From: Bacteroidota bacterium
GTDB lineage: Bacteria; Bacteroidota; Bacteroidia; AKYH767-A; OLB10
Length of the DNA stretch: 64,000 bases
Direction: 5' to 3'
NCBI GenBank assembly: GCA_016713925.1
Contig: JADJOH010000007.1
Coordinates: 186,001 to 250,000 of the forward strand
Each line of letters opens with the position of its first letter. Positions within the stretch are counted from its first letter, which is position 1. Below the pieces are notes generated by a model. That model saw only the letters and a list, made by a program, of their open reading frames with translations, was not told the origin of the DNA and made no database searches. Of the stretch, positions 60,434 through 64,000 are shown one piece after another. Both the position numbers and the translations under genes were made by a program.

Positions 60434-63109
60434 ATGGAAAATTTCATTCAAAGGCTATTTATCAAATTAATACTGATTTTGTTTATTAATACATCACCGG
60501 TATTTGCTCAGGAAATTGAATGGCAGAATACGATTGGGGGAAACTTGAATGATGTTTTAAACTTTATTCAGCAAACCACAGACAAGGGGTATATTTTAGG
60601 TGGAAGTTCAACGTCCAACATATCAGGAGATAAGACGGAAAATTGTTTAGGTGATTTTGATTATTGGATCGTTAAAATTGATTCTAAAGGAAATCTTCAA
60701 TGGCAAAAGACGATTGGAGGGAGCAATGAAGATCGATTATACTCTATTTGTCAAACTAGCGACGAGGGGTATATCCTTGGCGGTTATTCTGATTCTAACA
60801 TCTCTGGTGACAAAACTGAAAACTGCAAGGGACTTAGTGATTACTGGATCGTTAAAGTGGACTCATTGGGTTTAATCCAGTGGCAAAATACAATAGGAGG
60901 AAGTAGTTTTGATCAGTTGGGCGATTTTCAGCAAACGACAGACGGGGGATATATTTTGGCTGGTACTTCACAATCAAATATTTCCGGAGATAAAACGGAA
61001 ACTAGTATAGGACAAAATGATTACTGGATTGTAAAGGTTGATTCGATTGGAAATATCCAATGGCAGAATACGATTGGCGGAGGCTCCTCGGAATATTTAA
61101 ATTCCATTCAACAAACCACCGACGGGGGCTATATTTTAGCTGGGACCTCACAATCTAATATTGGCGGTGATAAAACAGAATATGGTTTCGGGTTTTTTGA
61201 TTACTGGATTGTAAAGGTTGATTCACTGGGAGATATCCAATGGGAGAATACTATTGGAGGAAGCCTAGTGGATTATCTATATTCAATTCAACAGACCACC
61301 GATGGGGGCTATATTTTTGGTGGAAAATCTGGTTCAGGAATTTCCGGCGATAAAACGATAACCACCAATGGAGGTTTTGATTTCTGGATTGTTAAGGTTG
61401 ATTCTCTGGGAACTATTCAATGGCAGAAGTCGATTGGTGGGAGTGAATATGAAGAATTGCGCTCTATTCAAAAAACCACCGACGGAGGTTATGTACTGGG
61501 CGGATGGTCATTGTCCAATATCTCAGGTGATAAGACTGAAAATAGCAACGGATCTCTGGATTACTTGATCGTCAAGGTTGATTCCATGGGAGCTATCCAA
61601 TGGCAGAATACGATTGGCGGAAGCCTAGCAGATTATTTATATTCAATTCAACAAACCACCGACGGTGACTATATTTTGGGCGGTCATACATCTTCCAATA
61701 TCTCAGGAGATAAGATAGAGAATAGCTTGGGAAGTTCTGATTATTGGATTATAAAACTTACAGACAATTTTAATTTAATTAAAGGAAAGTTATTTGCTGA
61801 CTTAAACAGCAATGGCATTCAAGATAGTGGCGAACTCGGTTTGCTAACGAGGAAAATTATTGAGCAGAATACAGGTCGTTTTAGTTTCAGTGACCAAAGT
61901 GGTAATTTTTCACTTGTGGTAATCGATTCGGGAAACTTCACTATATCACCGCAATCAATAAACTGGTATAACCCTTTTCCTGTATCTCAATCAGCCACCT
62001 TCACCACCATCCACCAAACCGATTCCTTCAACGACTTCGCCTTCCAACCGCAAGGAACTTTTGAAGATGTCTGCATTACAATCACTCCACTCGGAAATTT
62101 CAGAAGTGGATTCACTGCAAGTTACATGATCAGTTACGGTAATTATGGAACCACTACTGTTACACCAACAGTTTATTTTTACCCGTATAACAACGTCACC
62201 TTTCAATCAGCAACAGTAACTCCAAACCAAATCTTTCCTGATTCAGTGATTTGGAATCTCCCCGCATTAACACCATTCCAAACCGGCAGCATTATTGTCA
62301 CCGTAAACGTAAACCTTGGTCTCCCCATTGGCACACTCATCAACAGCAGCGCGCACATCGAACCCTATGCCACCGATGATAACCCCAGCTGCAATAACAG
62401 CAATTGGGAAGTGTACACCACCGGCTCCTTTGATCCGAATGATATTCTGGTTAACGAAGACACCCTCACCACCACGCAACTCAGCAATGCACCCTGGTTA
62501 GAGTACAGCATCCGCTTTCAAAATACCGGTAACGATACAGCATTCACCGTAAAAATTTTAAATCCGATTGATACCAACAAACTCAACCTCTCCACTTTTG
62601 AATTCACCAACGCCTCGCATCCCGTCAACCTCAACTGGATCAACTACCAGCGCAACATGGAGTTCAAATTCGAAAATATTCTCCTGCCCGATAGCAACAC
62701 CAACGAACCCCTCTCGCATGGATTTATTCGTTACCGCATCCAACCCAAAACAACCCTCACCGCCGGCGATTCCATCACCAACTTCGCCGCCATCTACTTC
62801 GACTTCAACGAACCTGTCATCACTAACACGGCTAAAACCATCATCATTCTCCCCACCGGAATTGCATCTGCATCACCTGTACAAGGAAAATTGCATGTCT
62901 TCCCAAATCCGGCGGAGAATTCTATCAACATCTCCGGAATTCAATTGGAGAATGGAAAAGCGCAGTTGAGGTTGACGGATATTTATGGGAAGTTGATTCT
63001 TGAGAAAACGGTGACAACTACAACTTCAACAATAGAAACAAATCTGCTCTCTAATGGTGTCTATCTGATTCAATCAGGGGGTAGGAGGGCGACGTTTGTG
63101 AAGCAGTAA
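60434..63109 (+). CDS. Secreted repeat (propeller) protein with T9SS-type sorting domain, paralogue 2
   Basis: 891 residues with signal peptide MENFIQRLFIKLILILFINT followed by SPVFAQ. It has the same architecture as paralogue 1: seven 60-residue repeats with EWQNTIGG/DGGYILGG/SGDKTEN/DYWIVKVDS cores, an SdrD-B-like segment, Ig-like modules and a type A sorting domain. The propeller repeats differ clearly from paralogue 1, but the C-terminal ~350 residues differ at only scattered positions. The leader before its start (TTTTAAACTGAACTATCAA) is shared with paralogue 3. It starts 46 bases after paralogue 1. Confidence 0.85.
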   Translation: MENFIQRLFIKLILILFINTSPVFAQEIEWQNTIGGNLNDVLNFIQQTTDKGYILGGSSTSNISGDKTENCLGDFDYWIVKIDSKGNLQWQKTIGGSNEDRLYSICQTSDEGYILGGYSDSNISGDKTENCKGLSDYWIVKVDSLGLIQWQNTIGGSSFDQLGDFQQTTDGGYILAGTSQSNISGDKTETSIGQNDYWIVKVDSIGNIQWQNTIGGGSSEYLNSIQQTTDGGYILAGTSQSNIGGDKTEYGFGFFDYWIVKVDSLGDIQWENTIGGSLVDYLYSIQQTTDGGYIFGGKSGSGISGDKTITTNGGFDFWIVKVDSLGTIQWQKSIGGSEYEELRSIQKTTDGGYVLGGWSLSNISGDKTENSNGSLDYLIVKVDSMGAIQWQNTIGGSLADYLYSIQQTTDGDYILGGHTSSNISGDKIENSLGSSDYWIIKLTDNFNLIKGKLFADLNSNGIQDSGELGLLTRKIIEQNTGRFSFSDQSGNFSLVVIDSGNFTISPQSINWYNPFPVSQSATFTTIHQTDSFNDFAFQPQGTFEDVCITITPLGNFRSGFTASYMISYGNYGTTTVTPTVYFYPYNNVTFQSATVTPNQIFPDSVIWNLPALTPFQTGSIIVTVNVNLGLPIGTLINSSAHIEPYATDDNPSCNNSNWEVYTTGSFDPNDILVNEDTLTTTQLSNAPWLEYSIRFQNTGNDTAFTVKILNPIDTNKLNLSTFEFTNASHPVNLNWINYQRNMEFKFENILLPDSNTNEPLSHGFIRYRIQPKTTLTAGDSITNFAAIYFDFNEPVITNTAKTIIILPTGIASASPVQGKLHVFPNPAENSINISGIQLENGKAQLRLTDIYGKLILEKTVTTTTSTIETNLLSNGVYLIQSGGRRATFVKQ

Positions 63110-63155
63110 AACGTGATTTATAATTTTAAACTTAACCATCAAAATTTATTCTAAC

Positions 63156-64000
63156 ATGGAAAATTTCATTCAAAGGCTATTTATCAAATTAATACTGATT
63201 TTATTTATTAATACATCATCGGTATTAGCTCAGGAAATCCAATGGCAGAATACGATTGGGGGGAGTAAAATAGATGGCATGTTTTCAGTTCAAAAAACTA
63301 ATGATGGGGGATTTATTTTGGGCGGCCATTCAGACTCAAACATTTCTGGAGATAAAACGGAAAATAGTTTCGGTTATTGGGATTACTGGATTGTAAAAAC
63401 GGATTCACTGGGTAATATTTGGTGGCAAAATACAATAGGCGGGAGTGCGGGTGATGTGTTAAACTCTGTTCAACAAACTTCAGATGGCGGTTACATTTTA
63501 GGAGGATATTCTTACTCAAGTATAGGGGGCGATAAATCCGAGAATTCTTTAGGAGTTTGTGATTATTGGGTATTGAAAACTGATTCCGTAGGAAATATAC
63601 AATGGCAGAATACTATTGGTGGTAGTAATTGGGATGTGTTATTCACCGTACAGGAAACTGTAGATGGTGGATTTATTTTAGGAGGAGAGTCTACATCTAA
63701 TATTTCTGGAGATAAATCTGAAAATAGTTTAGGTTTGAAAGATTATTGGGTTGTGAAAATTGACTCAGTTGGTAATATACTTTGGCAAAACACAATTGGT
63801 GGAAATGACAATGATATTTTGACATCAATTCAACAAACTACTGATGGAGGATATATTCTTGGTGGTTATTCTATATCTGATATCTCTGGAGATAAAACGG
63901 AAAATAGTTTCGGTATTTGGGATTACTGGATTGTAAAAACGGATTCACTGGGTAATATTCAGTGGCAAAATACAATAGGCGGGAGTGCGGGTGATAAATT
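63156..64000 (+). CDS. Secreted repeat (propeller) protein, paralogue 3, cut by window edge
   Basis: The frame is open from ATG 63156 to the window end (281 codons). The signal peptide is almost identical to paralogue 2 (MENFIQRLFIKLILILFINT, then SSVLAQ). Four repeats and the start of a fifth are seen, with EIQWQNTIGGSKIDGMFSVQ and the SGDKTEN core. Within it, two segments of about 112 bases starting near 63345 and 63885 differ at only a few positions and are exactly 540 bases (three 180-base units) apart, showing a recent internal duplication or conversion. The remaining repeats, Ig modules and sorting domain are outside the window. Confidence 0.85.
   Translation, partial: MENFIQRLFIKLILILFINTSSVLAQEIQWQNTIGGSKIDGMFSVQKTNDGGFILGGHSDSNISGDKTENSFGYWDYWIVKTDSLGNIWWQNTIGGSAGDVLNSVQQTSDGGYILGGYSYSSIGGDKSENSLGVCDYWVLKTDSVGNIQWQNTIGGSNWDVLFTVQETVDGGFILGGESTSNISGDKSENSLGLKDYWVVKIDSVGNILWQNTIGGNDNDILTSIQQTTDGGYILGGYSISDISGDKTENSFGIWDYWIVKTDSLGNIQWQNTIGGSAGDK

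Noticed and set aside
59545..62743. Minus-strand frames opposite the propeller paralogues
   Set aside because: They appear at the same place in both paralogues only because the sense codons are duplicated; the products are low-complexity Val/Gly/Asp text.

Overview
The window looks like chromosomal DNA of a member of the Bacteroidota. The evidence is: promoters of the TAnnTTTG type with an upstream TTG/TTTG box, several secreted proteins with type IX (Por) secretion C-terminal sorting domains, a PorV-like outer-membrane protein, a SusC-like TonB-dependent receptor, a bacterial GGGP synthase, futalosine-type menaquinone genes (mqnD and a UbiD-family decarboxylase), and many lipoproteins ending their signal in a Cys lipobox. 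I cannot name the species. The density of housekeeping genes and the lack of integrase, transposase or plasmid genes argue for an ordinary chromosome with small accessory patches.

Layout. 1-5.6 kb: patatin phospholipase (cut by the window edge), a metal/cobalamin-binding receptor gene broken by one in-frame stop, a cystathionine beta-synthase, a PnuC / NadR-like kinase pair for nicotinamide riboside uptake, and an AraC regulator. 5.8-16.3 kb: S9 peptidase, phosphopantetheinyl transferase plus frameshifted GGGP synthase, ahcY, three small exported proteins (one a Rieske-like lipoprotein that has lost its cluster ligands) and smc. 16.4-24.9 kb: a three-gene surface operon of a TonB-dependent receptor (apparently damaged by an out-of-frame deletion), a 1310-residue exported protein with a FlgD/Por-like C-terminus, and a PorV-like barrel. 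24.9-30.3 kb: greA, HIT, ruvC, a SpoU methyltransferase, mutS, tRNA-Gly(GCC) and tRNA-Leu(TAA).

30.3-35.2 kb is the most accessory-looking stretch. It holds two nearly identical four-helix-bundle (S23-like) genes embedded in degenerate repeats, palindromic repeat elements, a HAD plus ParB-like gene pair, and a T9SS-type secreted protein. 35.2-42.5 kb: a large M43 metalloprotease with PKD-like domains, a DUF454 protein, a YD-repeat-like protein and the UbiD-family decarboxylase. 42.6-46.6 kb: a tight five-gene operon of lipoproteins, a DUF1501 protein with a Tat signal and a lipoprotein with a CX4CH heme-like motif. It resembles a split, divergent version of the planctomycete PSCyt1/DUF1549/DUF1501 modules and is my best candidate for a little-described system.

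46.6-57.5 kb: an endonuclease/exonuclease/phosphatase-family protein, mqnD, hldD, gtrA, a MerR regulator, a Bro-N protein, an M23 peptidase, alaS and a POT peptide transporter. 57.7-64 kb: three tandem paralogues of a secreted protein. Copies 1 and 2 have seven 60-residue repeats (probably a seven-bladed propeller) followed by nearly identical C-terminal modules, and copy 3 runs off the window.

A family of dispersed palindromes (core TGACAGGTCGCGACCTGTCA, plus a second core built on GTAGCCGCGTTACA and its inverse) occurs in three clusters. Each cluster lies between the ends of two convergent genes. Three genes are disrupted in the first 20 kb (nonsense, single-base frameshift, out-of-frame deletion), so either real gene decay or sequence/assembly error must be considered.
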